From Oceanococcus sp041619555 (GTDB lineage Bacteria > Pseudomonadota > Gammaproteobacteria > Nevskiales > Oceanococcaceae): a stretch of DNA of 64,000 nt. Below are positions 46,084 through 55,751 of this stretch, one piece after another. The position numbers were made by a program, and so were the translations under genes. The stretch is from positions 3,952 through 67,951 of the forward strand of contig JBFKDQ010000016.1 of the NCBI GenBank assembly GCA_041619555.1, in the 5' to 3' direction. Each line of letters opens with the position of its first letter. Position 1 is the first letter of the stretch. The notes below the pieces were generated by a model. That model did no database searches and was not told where the DNA came from. It saw nothing but the letters and a program-made list of their open reading frames with translations.

Positions 46084-47266
46084 GGACAGATTCCAGATGA
46101 TGATTGGCGAAACGACGCGCCCAGGCGTCCGCATCAAGAATGCTGTCGATGCAGTCCGGTACGGCCAGAGCGGCGCTGCCCATCGCATCAAGGGCGGCCG
46201 CGACGGTGGCCGGAATGTCCTGGTAGCCCGTGCGTCGATCCAGAAAGGCCTGGACCGCCACTTCGTTCGCCGCATTCAGCACCGCGGGCGCCGCGCCGCC
46301 CGCCTCCAGCGCCTCACGCGCCAGTTGCAAACAGGGATAACGCTCCAGATCAGTCGCCGCGAAATCCATATGGGCCATGCGGGCAAGATCAAGCGATTCA
46401 GCACCCGACTCGAAGCGCTCCGGATAGGCCAGCGCATGGGCAATCGGAATTCTCATGTCCGGGCTGCCGATCTGGGCGAGAAAAGAGGCATCTTCATACT
46501 CGACCAGGGAGTGGATCAGACTTTGCGGATGCAACAGCACATCAATGCGCGCCGACGGCAGGTCGAACATATGCGATGCTTCTATCAATTCCAGGCCCTT
46601 GTTCATCATCGTTGCCGAGTCGACGGAGATCTTGTGTCCCATGGTCCAGTTGGGATGCGCAACCGCCTGTTCCGGCGTCACGGCATGCAACTGGTCCAGC
46701 GGCAGGGTTCTGAACGGCCCACCGGAGGCCGTCAGGATCAGACGTCGCACGCCCTGCGGCGCTTCACCGCAACGCGCACCCCGGGGTAGACACTGGAAGA
46801 TCGCATTATGTTCACTGTCGATGGGAATCAGTTCCGCGCCACCGTCGATCACCGCCTGCATGAACACCTGACCGCTCATCACCAGGGCTTCCTTGGTGGC
46901 GAGCAGAACACGCTTTCCGGCCCGCACCGCGGCCAGGGTCGGCAGCAGCCCGGCGGCCCCGACCACCGCGGCCATCACCGTGGTGGCTTCGGGCAGCGCC
47001 GCCAGATCCTCAAGCGCCTTCGGCCCCTCCAGCACCTGCGTCCGCAAGCCCTCGCGCTGAAGATTTTCAAGCAGTCGACGCGCCGCCGCGGCATCCGCCA
47101 TCGCGGCAAACGGCACCGCGTGGTCGGCGCAAATCTTCAGCAAGGCTTCATCATTCCGATGCGCGCAGACGCCCAGCACCCGGATCCGATCCGGATGGCG
47201 CGCCACCACGTCCAGGGTATTCTGGCCTATCGTCCCGGTCGCCCCGAGAATGATCAACTGCTGCAT
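46076..47266 (-). CDS. dxr: 1-deoxy-D-xylulose 5-phosphate reductoisomerase
   Basis: Second MEP-pathway step, 396 residues. The NADPH-binding ILGATGTIGQNTLDV is at residues 5-19. LATKEALVMSG, IDSEHNAIFQCL with metal ligands, TASGGPFR and MGHKISVDSATMMNKGLE follow. ATG at 47266 overlaps the cdsA stop by one base (TGATG). Order cdsA-dxr-rseP is classical. Confidence 0.96.
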   Translation of the reverse strand: MQQLIILGATGTIGQNTLDVVARHPDRIRVLGVCAHRNDEALLKICADHAVPFAAMADAAAARRLLENLQREGLRTQVLEGPKALEDLAALPEATTVMAAVVGAAGLLPTLAAVRAGKRVLLATKEALVMSGQVFMQAVIDGGAELIPIDSEHNAIFQCLPRGARCGEAPQGVRRLILTASGGPFRTLPLDQLHAVTPEQAVAHPNWTMGHKISVDSATMMNKGLELIEASHMFDLPSARIDVLLHPQSLIHSLVEYEDASFLAQIGSPDMRIPIAHALAYPERFESGAESLDLARMAHMDFAATDLERYPCLQLAREALEAGGAAPAVLNAANEVAVQAFLDRRTGYQDIPATVAAALDAMGSAALAVPDCIDSILDADAWARRFANHHLESVHA

Positions 47267-48084
47267 CAAGTCAGGTACCCGAGCGTCAGATATCCCAGCA
47301 GCAGGATCGGTGCTGCCGACAGCAGGCTGTCCAGTCGATCCAGGGCGCCGCCATGTCCAGGGAACAACTGGCCGGTGTCCTTGATCCCGCATTGCCGTTT
47401 GAACATGCTCACACTGAGATCACCCACCACCGACATCAGCGCCACCGCAAGGCCGAGCAACATGAAGATCCACCAGGGCGAGGGTGAATCAATCCACCGG
47501 CTGCCCAAGGCGGCGAGCAAGCCGGCCAGCAGCACGCCTCCCCAGAGTCCTTCCCAGGTCTTGTTCGGACTCACCAGCGGCGCCAACTTGCGCCGGCCGA
47601 AACGCTTGCCGACAAAATATCCGCCGGTATCTGTGGCCCAGACCACGACCAGCAACAGGTAGACCAGACCATGCCGGGACGTTTCAGCATGCAACTGCCA
47701 GAGCGCCTGATAGCAGGCCAGAATCACCACGACTCCGAGCAACGCGCGCACCGGCGGGGCCGGCCGTCCGGGACCGAAGCCGCGAGGGTACTGGCTCAGC
47801 CACAATGCGGCCGCCCCCCACCACAGAACGCCCAGGGCGAGAATCCAGGGGGCCAGGACCGCACCCGCCACGGCCGGATGCGCCAGCACCATCAGGGCGC
47901 CACAGGCGACGACGAACAGCACCCGTGCAGGGCCGGCGAGCGGCACGAACAAGGCCCATTCCCAGGCGCAAACCAGCATCAGGGCGCCAACCAGCGCCGC
48001 AACCCAGAACTGGGGCAGGTAGGCGATCGCCAGAACGACCAGCGGTACCAGAATCAGCGCGGTCAGCACGCGTTGCTTGAACAT
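47266..48084 (-). CDS. cdsA: Phosphatidate cytidylyltransferase
   Basis: Integral membrane enzyme of 272 residues making CDP-diacylglycerol from phosphatidate and CTP. Seven or eight hydrophobic segments begin at ALILVPLVVLAIAYL. The signature VWATDTGGYFVGKRFGRRK...SPNKTWEG and the C-terminal GDLSVSMFKRQCGIKDTG...PGHGGALDRLDS are diagnostic. Confidence 0.95.
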   Translation of the reverse strand: MFKQRVLTALILVPLVVLAIAYLPQFWVAALVGALMLVCAWEWALFVPLAGPARVLFVVACGALMVLAHPAVAGAVLAPWILALGVLWWGAAALWLSQYPRGFGPGRPAPPVRALLGVVVILACYQALWQLHAETSRHGLVYLLLVVVWATDTGGYFVGKRFGRRKLAPLVSPNKTWEGLWGGVLLAGLLAALGSRWIDSPSPWWIFMLLGLAVALMSVVGDLSVSMFKRQCGIKDTGQLFPGHGGALDRLDSLLSAAPILLLGYLTLGYLT

Positions 48085-48086
48085 GC

Positions 48087-48812
48087 TCAGTCCTGTTGTT
48101 CGTCTATCTTGCCAAAACGGCGATCGCGCCGGGCATACCAGCGGATCGCGTCATCCAGGGCCGCAGCATCGAAATCGGGCCACAGGATATCGGTAAAGTA
48201 CAGCTCGGCGTAGGCCAGCTGCCACAACAGGAAATTGCTGACACGCAGCTCTCCGCCGGTCCGGATGAACAGGTCTGGTGGCGGCTGGCCGCCCAGCGCC
48301 AGATGATTCTCGAACAGCTGCTTGTCGATCTGCTCGGCACGCAATTCGCCATCCTGGACCTTCTGCGCCAGCTGGCGCGCCACCTCCGTGATGTCCTGCT
48401 GTCCGCCATAGCCAACCGCAACATTGAGCTGCAGGCGAGTATTCTCCGCGGTCTGCACTTCGGCCTTACGCATCTCGGCCAGCAGATGGTCCGGAAAACC
48501 GCTGCGATCACCGATGAAGCACAGGCGGGCGCCACGCTCTTCAAGCTCTTTCAGGCGCTGCTGCAAGCTGTTGGTAAACAGTCGCAACAGCCAGCCGACT
48601 TCCTGATCGGGCCGATCCCAGTTCTCGGTACTGAATGCGAACAGGGTCAGACATTGGACATTCAAGCGATCGCAGGCGCGGATGACTTCCACCGCGGTAC
48701 GCGCCCCGGCGCTATGTCCCAGGGTGCGCGGCTTGTTGCGTTTCTGTGCCCAGCGCCCGTTGCCATCCATGATGATCGCAATATGTCGTGGCTGCTTGTC
48801 CTCGGCACTCAT
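48087..48812 (-). CDS. uppS: Undecaprenyl diphosphate synthase
   Basis: Cis-prenyltransferase of 241 residues making the lipid carrier for peptidoglycan and O-antigen. The catalytic Asp lies in IIMDGNGRWA (D16), then TLFAFSTENWDRP, and the C-terminal PDLFIRTGGELRVSNFLLWQLAYAEL split by family convention as motif V. The gap to cdsA is 2 bases and to frr 22. Confidence 0.96.
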   Translation of the reverse strand: MSAEDKQPRHIAIIMDGNGRWAQKRNKPRTLGHSAGARTAVEVIRACDRLNVQCLTLFAFSTENWDRPDQEVGWLLRLFTNSLQQRLKELEERGARLCFIGDRSGFPDHLLAEMRKAEVQTAENTRLQLNVAVGYGGQQDITEVARQLAQKVQDGELRAEQIDKQLFENHLALGGQPPPDLFIRTGGELRVSNFLLWQLAYAELYFTDILWPDFDAAALDDAIRWYARRDRRFGKIDEQQD

Positions 48813-48834
48813 CTTCGAGTTCTACCGACCGTCA

Positions 48835-49392
48835 TCAGACCGCCATGGTTTCGGTTTCTTTCGCATCCAGTATGGATTCCACCTGCGCCACGTACTTGTC
48901 CGTGAGTTTCTGGATGTCCTGCTCGCCGCGGCGCTCCTCGTCCTCGCTGATCATCTTTTCCTTGACCAGTTCCTTGAGATCCTGATTCGCGTCGCGCCGC
49001 ACGTTACGGATGGCAATCCGCGCATTCTCACCTTCGTTGCGCATGACCTTGACCAGATCGCGGCGTCGTTCTTCGGTCAACGGCGGCAACACGATGCGGA
49101 TCACCGTTCCCGTGGTATTCGGATTCAGGCCCAGATCCGACTTCATGATGGCCTTCTCGATCTTGCCCACCATGTCTTTTTCCCAGGGCTGTATCGACAA
49201 GCTGCGCGCATCTTCCGAGCCAATATTGGCGCACTGGCTTAGCGGCACTTCATTGCCGTAATACTCGACCATCACGTGATCCAGCAGGCTGGGATGAGCC
49301 CTGCCCGTGCGGATCTTGCTCAAGGTGGTGCGCAGGGATTCGATGCTTTTCTTCATCCGGACTTCGGCATCTGCCTTCACATCATTGATCAT
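48835..49392 (-). CDS. frr: Ribosome-recycling factor
   Basis: Splits post-termination ribosomes with EF-G, 185 residues. MKKSIESLRTTLSKIRTGRA, the VPLSQCANIG and LSIQPWEKDM segments, and RRDLVKVMRNEGENARIAIR are diagnostic. ATG at 49392 overlaps the pyrH 3' end by 11 bases. pyrH-frr-uppS is a universal order in proteobacteria. Confidence 0.97.
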   Translation of the reverse strand: MINDVKADAEVRMKKSIESLRTTLSKIRTGRAHPSLLDHVMVEYYGNEVPLSQCANIGSEDARSLSIQPWEKDMVGKIEKAIMKSDLGLNPNTTGTVIRIVLPPLTEERRRDLVKVMRNEGENARIAIRNVRRDANQDLKELVKEKMISEDEERRGEQDIQKLTDKYVAQVESILDAKETETMAV

Positions 49393-50125
49393 TCTTTTCT
49401 CCGTTATCCACCCAGGTGCCCAGGGCATCCTCTCCCTGCAGGATTTTCATCAGATTGCCGGCCCGGGTCATGTCGTACACACACAGCGGCATTTGATGAT
49501 CGCGGCAGAGCACGATCGCGGTCTGGTCCATGACCATCAGGCGCTGATCCAGCACATCGTCGTAGCTCAGGCGGTCATAGCGCCTGGCGCTGGCGACCTT
49601 GGCCGGGTCGGCGTCGTAAATGCCGTCAACCTTGGTTGCCTTGAGCATCAGTTCCGCATTGATCTCGATGGCACGCAAGGCCGCCGCAGAATCGGTGGTA
49701 AAGAAGGGATTGCCGGTGCCCGAGGCAAAGATGACGATCCGCCCTTTTTCCAGATGCCGGACCGCGCGACGCCGGATGTAATCCTCGCAAACCTGATTGA
49801 TGCGCACCGCCGACATGACCCGACACACATGGCCTTGCTGCTCCAGCGCATCCTGCATCGCCAGGGCGTTCATCACCGTGGCCAGCATGCCCATGTGATC
49901 GCCGGTCACCCGGTCCATGCCGGCACCGGCCAGACCGGCGCCACGAAAGATGTTGCCACCACCGACCACGATCGCCACCTGCGCGCCGGCAACCGCGAGT
50001 TCGCCGATCTCGGCGGCAAGACCACTCATGATTTGCGGGGAAATTCCGTAGTCCGACTCCCCCATCAGCGCCTCACCGCTGAGCTTCAGAAGTATGCGCG
50101 TGTATTTCAAACCGTTCTGACTCAT
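49382..50125 (-). CDS. pyrH: Uridylate kinase
   Basis: Hexameric UMP kinase of 247 residues. RILLKLSGEALMG, VVGGGNIFRG, GTGNPFFTTDSAAALRA and KVDGIYDADP are diagnostic. ATG at 50125 (MSQNGLKYTRILLK) is chosen. It is the first gene after the terminator that ends rpsB-tsf, so it probably starts a new transcript or depends on read-through. A GATAAT-like box lies near 50175, without a good -35. Confidence 0.96.
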   Translation of the reverse strand: MSQNGLKYTRILLKLSGEALMGESDYGISPQIMSGLAAEIGELAVAGAQVAIVVGGGNIFRGAGLAGAGMDRVTGDHMGMLATVMNALAMQDALEQQGHVCRVMSAVRINQVCEDYIRRRAVRHLEKGRIVIFASGTGNPFFTTDSAAALRAIEINAELMLKATKVDGIYDADPAKVASARRYDRLSYDDVLDQRLMVMDQTAIVLCRDHQMPLCVYDMTRAGNLMKILQGEDALGTWVDNGEKNDQ

Positions 50126-50140
50126 AAACTCCGGCACCTG

Positions 50141-50166
50141 AAAAAAGGCCCCGAGATCGGGGCCTT
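50141..50166 (-). terminator. Intrinsic terminator of rpsB-tsf
   Basis: Read on the minus strand, AAGGCCCCGA pairs with TCGGGGCCTT, a 10-bp stem with a tight loop, followed by a run of six T (plus-strand A-run 50141-50146). It sits 120 bases past the tsf stop and 15 bases before the pyrH start. Confidence 0.88.
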
Positions 50167-50288
50167 CAATATTATCGCTGATTTGCTCGCCAAAGGGGCG
50201 ACGGCACCATCCCTGAACTGCGAGGCTGGGCCGTTGCAAGCTCACGGCCGACCGGGCGTCAGCACACGAGCCCCGACAGCACAGAGCC

Positions 50289-51173
50289 TTAGCCGCCTGC
50301 GGCTTCCTTGGCCTGGGCTGCCACCTCATCGGCAAAGTTGACCGTTTCCTTCTCGATCCCCTCACCCACTTCGACCCGCACGAAAGCACTGACGCTGGCG
50401 CCTGCCGATTTCAGCAACTTGCCGACGGTGGTGTCGGGATCTTTCACGAAAGGCTGACCTTCCAGGGTGATCTCGGCAAGGAACTTGCGCAGACGCCCTT
50501 CAACCATTTTTTCAATGATGTCCATCGGCTTGCCGCTGCCTTCGGCCTGTGCGATCAGGATGTCACGCTCCTTGGCGCGCTGATCGGCCGGCACGTCATC
50601 GGCGCCAACATACTGCGGCGCGCTGGCCGCCACATGCATCGCGATGTCCTTACCCAGGGCTTCATCGCCGCCCTCCAGGGCAACCAGCACACCGATCCGG
50701 CTGCCATGCAGGTAGCATTGCACCGTTCCCTGGCTTTCGATTTCCAGCACCCGCCGCAGGCTCATGTTCTCACCGAGCTTGGCGATCAGGGCGCGTCGCG
50801 CCTGATCCAGGGTTTCGCCGCCCGCATCCCGCTGCAGCAAAGCCGCCGGATCGATCACGCCGCTGGCCAGAGCCTCATCCGCAGCCGCCTGGGCCAGGGA
50901 CTTGAACTCATCACCCTTGGAGACAAAATCGGTCTCGCAATTGTATTCCACCATGACGGCTTTCTTGCCATCGGCGCTGAATGCAACGGCCAGCACGCCT
51001 TCGGCGGCCACGCGGCCAGCTTTCTTGTCGGCCTTGGCCTGTCCGTCCTTGCGCATTTTCTCGAGCGCGGCATCCACATCGCCGTCGGTGGCCTGCAAAG
51101 CCCGTTTGCAGTCCATCATCGCGGCGCCAGAGCGCTCACGCAGTTCTTTTACCAGTGCAGCAGAAATTGCCAT
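50289..51173 (-). CDS. tsf: Elongation factor Ts
   Basis: Nucleotide exchange factor for EF-Tu, 294 residues. LVKELRERSGAAMMDCKRAL is the N-terminal UBA-like segment. VEYNCETDFVSKGDEF is the catalytic TDFV motif that displaces Mg from EF-Tu, and KMVEGRLRKFLAEITLEGQPFVKD is the C-terminal region. It follows rpsB by 3 bases in the usual operon and is closed by an intrinsic terminator. Confidence 0.97.
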   Translation of the reverse strand: MAISAALVKELRERSGAAMMDCKRALQATDGDVDAALEKMRKDGQAKADKKAGRVAAEGVLAVAFSADGKKAVMVEYNCETDFVSKGDEFKSLAQAAADEALASGVIDPAALLQRDAGGETLDQARRALIAKLGENMSLRRVLEIESQGTVQCYLHGSRIGVLVALEGGDEALGKDIAMHVAASAPQYVGADDVPADQRAKERDILIAQAEGSGKPMDIIEKMVEGRLRKFLAEITLEGQPFVKDPDTTVGKLLKSAGASVSAFVRVEVGEGIEKETVNFADEVAAQAKEAAGG

Positions 51174-51176
51174 GGT

Positions 51177-51935
51177 TTATTCAGCCTCCTGCGCGGCAGC
51201 CGGCGCATCATCCTTGGCCGCCACGAGTTCTTCCTTGCCCTTGCCCGTGGTCACGACGCCACGACCATCCAGCACCGCATCGGCAATGGCTTTGGTGTAA
51301 ACGGAAATCGCCCGGGTGGCGTCGTCATTACCAGGGATGACGTGATCCACACCCAGCGGGGAATTGTTGGTGTCGACGACAGCGATCACCGGAATGCCGA
51401 GTTTCCGTGCTTCCTTGATCGCAATGCTTTCATAGCCCACATCGATCACGAAAAGCGCATCCGGGAGGGAGCTCATGTTGCGAATGCCCTGCAGGGATTT
51501 GTGCAGCTTGTCGTATTCTCGCTGCAAGGTCAGGGACTCTTTCTTGGACAGCTTGTACTTGCTGTCAGCGCCCACCTTCTCCTCCAGCTCTTCCATCCGC
51601 TTGATCGACAGCTTGACCGTCTTGAAGTTGGTCAGCATGCCGCCCAGCCAACGATGGTTGACGAAAGGCATTTCACACCGCGTCGCCTCGTTCTTGATCA
51701 CGTCCTGCGCGGCGCGCTTGGTGCCGACGAACAGGATGCGACCGCCATTGGCGGCAATGCGGCTCGCCACATCGGTCGCTTCCTTGAGCAAGGGATAGGT
51801 GTGCTCGAGATTGACGATGTGGATACGGTTGCGGGCACCGAAGATGTACGGCGCCATCTGCGGATTCCAGTAGCGGGTCCGATGCCCGAAATGAGCACCA
51901 GCTTCCAGCAGCTGGCGCATTGTGACTTGCGTCAT
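51177..51935 (-). CDS. rpsB: 30S ribosomal protein S2
   Basis: Small-subunit protein of 252 residues. The N-terminus has MRQLLEAGAHFGHRTRYWNP, followed by FVGTKRAAQDVIKNEA, NHRWLGGMLTNFKTV and GIPVIAVVDTNNSPLGVD. The Ala/Glu-rich tail (AAAQEAE) is common. ATG at 51935 has an AAGGAG ribosome-binding site; an upstream in-frame start at 51968 is not needed. It is preceded by a long leader and a good promoter. Confidence 0.97.
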   Translation of the reverse strand: MTQVTMRQLLEAGAHFGHRTRYWNPQMAPYIFGARNRIHIVNLEHTYPLLKEATDVASRIAANGGRILFVGTKRAAQDVIKNEATRCEMPFVNHRWLGGMLTNFKTVKLSIKRMEELEEKVGADSKYKLSKKESLTLQREYDKLHKSLQGIRNMSSLPDALFVIDVGYESIAIKEARKLGIPVIAVVDTNNSPLGVDHVIPGNDDATRAISVYTKAIADAVLDGRGVVTTGKGKEELVAAKDDAPAAAQEAE

Positions 51936-52106
51936 GGTGAACTCCTTAATGGGGTTTGGCCTCCACATACCCCGCTGCCGGCCTCGATAACGAGGACCCC
52001 CGGAAACGGTTGAGGCATGTGTGCGGATTTACCGAAAAATTCGGCGGAATATGCCGGACCGGCGCCTGAAACCAGGACTGCTGCCCAGCGGAAAGCCTCG
52101 AAAGGC
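51936..52106 (-). promoter_or_regulatory. Long rpsB 5' leader, candidate S2 autoregulatory element
   Basis: About 170 bases of transcribed leader separate the predicted start site from the rpsB ATG. It contains several GC-rich inverted segments (for example CCGAATTTTTCGG and CCTCGTTATCGAGG on the minus strand) and ends in AAGGAG. Gammaproteobacterial rpsB leaders are known to bind S2 and repress rpsB-tsf; whether this one keeps that structure cannot be told by eye. Confidence 0.5.
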
Positions 52107-52112
52107 GCGCGC

Positions 52113-52141
52113 TTTATAGCATAAAGACTGAAGCCGGACAA
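52113..52141 (-). promoter_or_regulatory. Sigma-70 promoter of rpsB-tsf
   Basis: On the minus strand TTGTCC (plus 52136-52141) and TATAAA (plus 52113-52118) are separated by exactly 17 bases. A GC-rich stretch follows the -10 box, as in growth-rate-regulated promoters. The remaining 52142-52329 toward map shows no clear map promoter. Confidence 0.7.
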
Positions 52142-52329
52142 TCCAGGGCGACCGGCAAACCAGGACACAGGCGGTGGGTCAGAACCCGCGGCCTGGCACA
52201 AGCTCGCCGCCGACCGAGACCCGCGGACCTGCAAATCCCGGCCCTTTTCTGCGATCATATGCGGTTGACCAACCCTCTGGCGCCTGCCAGTGCGTTGCCG
52301 CATACCCCAGCGACAGGTTCTTACCCCCC

Positions 52330-53094
52330 ATGCCCATCAGCATCAAATCCCCGGCCGAGATCGAACACATGCGCGCAGCCGGACGCCTCGCTTCCGAGGT
52401 GCTCGACATGATCACGCCACATGTGCAACCGGGCATCAGCACCGAGGAACTCAATACGATCTGTCATGACTATATCGTGAACCAGCAGGACGCGATTCCC
52501 GCTCCGCTGAATTATCACGGCTTTCCGAAGTCGATCTGCACATCAATCAATCACGTGGTCTGTCACGGCATTCCGGGCCCCAAGAAACTCAAGGCCGGCG
52601 ACATCGTGAATGTCGACATCACCGTGATCAAGAATGGCTTCCATGGGGATACCAGCCGCATGTTCATGGTCGGTGAAGTGCCCGTGATGGCGCGCAGGCT
52701 GTGCCAGACCGCGCTCGACGCCCTGCACCTGGGCATCGACATGGTCCGCCCGGGCGTCCAGCTCGGCGATATCGGCCATGCCATCCAGACTCTGGCGGAA
52801 AAAGCCGGTTTTTCCGTCGTACGCGAATATTGCGGCCACGGCATCGGCCGGGAGTTTCACGAGGATCCGCAGGTCCTCCACTATGGCCGCCCGGGCACCG
52901 GGGTCACCCTGCAGCCGGGGATGACATTCACCATCGAGCCGATGATCAATGTGGGCCGCAAGGACGTCAAACTGCTGGCTGACCAGTGGACCGTGGTCAC
53001 CCGCGACCGCTCTCTGTCGGCACAATGGGAACATACCATCCTGGTCACGGACAGCGGCCACGAAATCCTGACGACCTCCGCGGGCGCGGCATGA
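52330..53094 (+). CDS. map: Methionine aminopeptidase, type I
   Basis: Removes initiator Met from nascent proteins, 254 residues. Metal ligands appear in order: VDITVIKNGFHGDTSR (two Asp), YCGHGIGREFHEDP (His), FTIEPMI (Glu) and SAQWEHTILV (Glu). ATG at 52330 is the family start; the frame upstream is not coding. It is divergent from rpsB, as in many proteobacteria, and coupled to glnD by an ATGA overlap. Confidence 0.96.
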   Translation: MPISIKSPAEIEHMRAAGRLASEVLDMITPHVQPGISTEELNTICHDYIVNQQDAIPAPLNYHGFPKSICTSINHVVCHGIPGPKKLKAGDIVNVDITVIKNGFHGDTSRMFMVGEVPVMARRLCQTALDALHLGIDMVRPGVQLGDIGHAIQTLAEKAGFSVVREYCGHGIGREFHEDPQVLHYGRPGTGVTLQPGMTFTIEPMINVGRKDVKLLADQWTVVTRDRSLSAQWEHTILVTDSGHEILTTSAGAA

Positions 53095-55742
53095 ACAGCG
53101 TAACCGAGGCCCATGGCGACCTGAGTGCCAGCGAACTGCAGACGCTGCTCGACAGCGGCCCCATCGACGCCATCGCCTGGCGCAAATTGCTCAATCAAAT
53201 CCGCGAGTCGCACTCCACTGCATTCCGTCAGGGCACGTCCGCCAGCGAACTGATCCGGCAGTTCACCGCCGTGGTGGACCAGATGTTGCGAAGCGCCTGG
53301 CAGAGCCTGATCCCTGCGGATGCAGGCGCCGCCCTGCTGGCCGTCGGCGGCTTCGGCCGCGGCGAACTGCTGCCGCGCTCCGACATTGATCTGCTCATCC
53401 TGTATCGCGAGGGTGAACTGGATGATCTGCAGGACCTGCTGGGACGATTCATCACCTTTGTATGGGACATGGGACTGGAGGTCGGCCACAGCGTGCGCTC
53501 GCCCCGCGAATGCGCCGAGGAGGCCGCCGCCGACGTCACCGTGGTCACCAACCTGATGGAAAGCCGACTGCTGAGCGGCGATGCTGAACTGATGGAGGCC
53601 ATGCAGGTCGCCACCGGCACCGATCGGGTCTGGCCAGACGACGCCTTCTTCAAGGCCAAGCGGGAAGAACAGATCGAACGCTACAAGCGATATGACGATA
53701 CCGCCTACAAGCTCGAGCCCAATGTGAAGGAAAGCCCGGGCGGGCTGCGCGACATCCAGATCATCGGCTGGGTCACGCAGCGCCACTATGGCACCGCCGG
53801 CCTCGAAGAACTGCACGCTCGCGGCCTGCTCAAGGCCAACGAGATGAACTACCTGATTTCCGGTCGCGCTTTTCTGTGGCAGGTGCGCTTTGCCCTGCAC
53901 ATGCTGACCGGCCGACCGGAAGATCGCCTGCTGTTCGATCAGCAGATCAAGGTGGCTGAGCTGTTTGGCTATCAGGACAAGACCCACAACCTCGCGGTCG
54001 AGCAGTTCATGCAGATGTACTACCGCACGATCAAGGGACTGTCGGCGCTCAACGACATCTTCCTGCAACTGATGGACGAGGAAATCTTCCACCGGCAGGC
54101 GAAATCGCAACCGCAGGCCCTGAACGAGGATTTTCATCTCCGCCACGGCTTCATCGAAGCCCGCGAGGAAGGCTTGTTCACGCGCAAGCCCATGGCCCTG
54201 CTCGAAATCTTCCACACCTGGGCGACTCACGAACACCTTCGGATCAAAGGCATCAGCGCCGCCACCCTGCGCGAGATGCGACGCGACCGCAATCTGCTCG
54301 AATCGGTGCGGGAAAGTCTGGAAGCGCGCGAAATGTTCCTGCGCCTGCTCAGAATGGAACGCGGCGTGCTGCACAGCCTGCGCCGGATGAATCGTTACGG
54401 CATCCTTGGCCGCTACCTGCCGGCTTTTGGCAAGATCATCGGCCGCATGCAGTACGACCTGTTCCATACCCTGACGGTGGACGAACACACGCTTTTTGTC
54501 GTCCGCAACATGCGGCGCCTGGCAGTCCCCGAGTTTCGCCATGAATTCCCGCAGCTCTCGGATCTGCATGCCAGCCTGAAGAAGCCCGAACTGCTCTACA
54601 TTGCCGGCCTGTTTCATGACATCGCCAAGGGCCGCGAAGGCGACCATTCCGAACTCGGCGCTGAAGACGTCCGCGCATTCTGCGCCAGTCACGGCCTCTC
54701 CAGTCAGGATGGCGAGATGGCAGCTTGGCTGGTCAGCAATCATCTGCTGATGTCGATGACGGCGCAGCGCAAGGATGTCTCGGACCCCGATGTCATCAAC
54801 GAATTCATCCAGGCGGCCGACAGCCGGGAAAAGCTCGATTACCTTTACCTGCTGACGGTCTGCGACATACGCGCGACCAACGCCAAATTGTGGAACGATT
54901 TCCGCGCCAGCCTGCTGCGTTCACTGTATGTGTCCGCCCGCCGCGCCCTGGATCGCGGCGACCCTGTTGGCACCAATGAACTGATCTGTGAAACGCGCCT
55001 GGCTGCCCTCACCTTTTGCCAGGAAAACGGCCTGACCGACGATGTCATCGAAAACATCTGGGATCGCCTGGATGACGACTACTTCCTGCGCCATGCCCCG
55101 GAAGAGGTCTCCTGGCACACCCAGGCGATCGCCAATGCGCCACCTGATCGACCCACCGTGCTGGTGCGTCATTTCAGCAACCGCGGCACGGCGGTATTCA
55201 TCTACATGCAGGATGCACCCAGGCTTTTCGCCATCACCAGCACCTGCCTGGCCAAGCTCGGCCTCAGCATTCTGGATGCCCGCATCAATTGCAGCGCCGA
55301 CAATTACACCCTGGACACTTTCATCGTCAGCGAAGCCGATGGCCGGGAAATCACCGACCCCGTCCGTCGCAAGGAGATCGGCGCCAAGCTGCTGCAGAAT
55401 TTGAGCCACCCCGAGGCGCCGATCACCCAAGTCAGGCAGCACGTTTCCCAGCAGCGCCGCCATTTCAGCACCCCGACACAGATCTATTTCACGCCGGAAC
55501 CAGACAAGGGCCATACCACCCTCGAACTGGTTGCCGATGACCGCCCCGGTCTGCTCGCTCTGATTGCCCATACCTTTGACGAAATGGGTGTCGAACTGCG
55601 TGCGGCCAAGATCGGCACCATCGGCGAGCGCGCTGAAGATGTCTTCTTCATCACCGATGGACGCAACCAGGCCATCGAAGATCCGGCCCGACTGCATGAT
55701 CTGCGCGAAAAAATCACCTCCAAACTTCAACAACTGGATTGA
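53091..55742 (+). CDS. glnD: [Protein-PII] uridylyltransferase/uridylyl-removing enzyme
   Basis: Senses glutamine and modifies PII proteins to set nitrogen status, 883 residues. The nucleotidyltransferase motif GGFGRGELLPRSDIDL is at residues 86-101 with catalytic D98 and D100. An HD hydrolase domain follows with HDIAKGREGDHSE near residue 507, then two C-terminal ACT domains (VLVRHFSNRGTAVFIY and LELVADDRPGLLALIAHTFD) that bind glutamine. ATG at 53091 overlaps the map stop. No PII gene is in the window. Confidence 0.96.
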   Translation: MNSVTEAHGDLSASELQTLLDSGPIDAIAWRKLLNQIRESHSTAFRQGTSASELIRQFTAVVDQMLRSAWQSLIPADAGAALLAVGGFGRGELLPRSDIDLLILYREGELDDLQDLLGRFITFVWDMGLEVGHSVRSPRECAEEAAADVTVVTNLMESRLLSGDAELMEAMQVATGTDRVWPDDAFFKAKREEQIERYKRYDDTAYKLEPNVKESPGGLRDIQIIGWVTQRHYGTAGLEELHARGLLKANEMNYLISGRAFLWQVRFALHMLTGRPEDRLLFDQQIKVAELFGYQDKTHNLAVEQFMQMYYRTIKGLSALNDIFLQLMDEEIFHRQAKSQPQALNEDFHLRHGFIEAREEGLFTRKPMALLEIFHTWATHEHLRIKGISAATLREMRRDRNLLESVRESLEAREMFLRLLRMERGVLHSLRRMNRYGILGRYLPAFGKIIGRMQYDLFHTLTVDEHTLFVVRNMRRLAVPEFRHEFPQLSDLHASLKKPELLYIAGLFHDIAKGREGDHSELGAEDVRAFCASHGLSSQDGEMAAWLVSNHLLMSMTAQRKDVSDPDVINEFIQAADSREKLDYLYLLTVCDIRATNAKLWNDFRASLLRSLYVSARRALDRGDPVGTNELICETRLAALTFCQENGLTDDVIENIWDRLDDDYFLRHAPEEVSWHTQAIANAPPDRPTVLVRHFSNRGTAVFIYMQDAPRLFAITSTCLAKLGLSILDARINCSADNYTLDTFIVSEADGREITDPVRRKEIGAKLLQNLSHPEAPITQVRQHVSQQRRHFSTPTQIYFTPEPDKGHTTLELVADDRPGLLALIAHTFDEMGVELRAAKIGTIGERAEDVFFITDGRNQAIEDPARLHDLREKITSKLQQLD

Positions 55743-55751
55743 CGAAAAAGC

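Noticed and set aside
52881..54743. A 620-codon minus-strand open frame
   Set aside because: Antisense to map and glnD, both with complete catalytic motifs.
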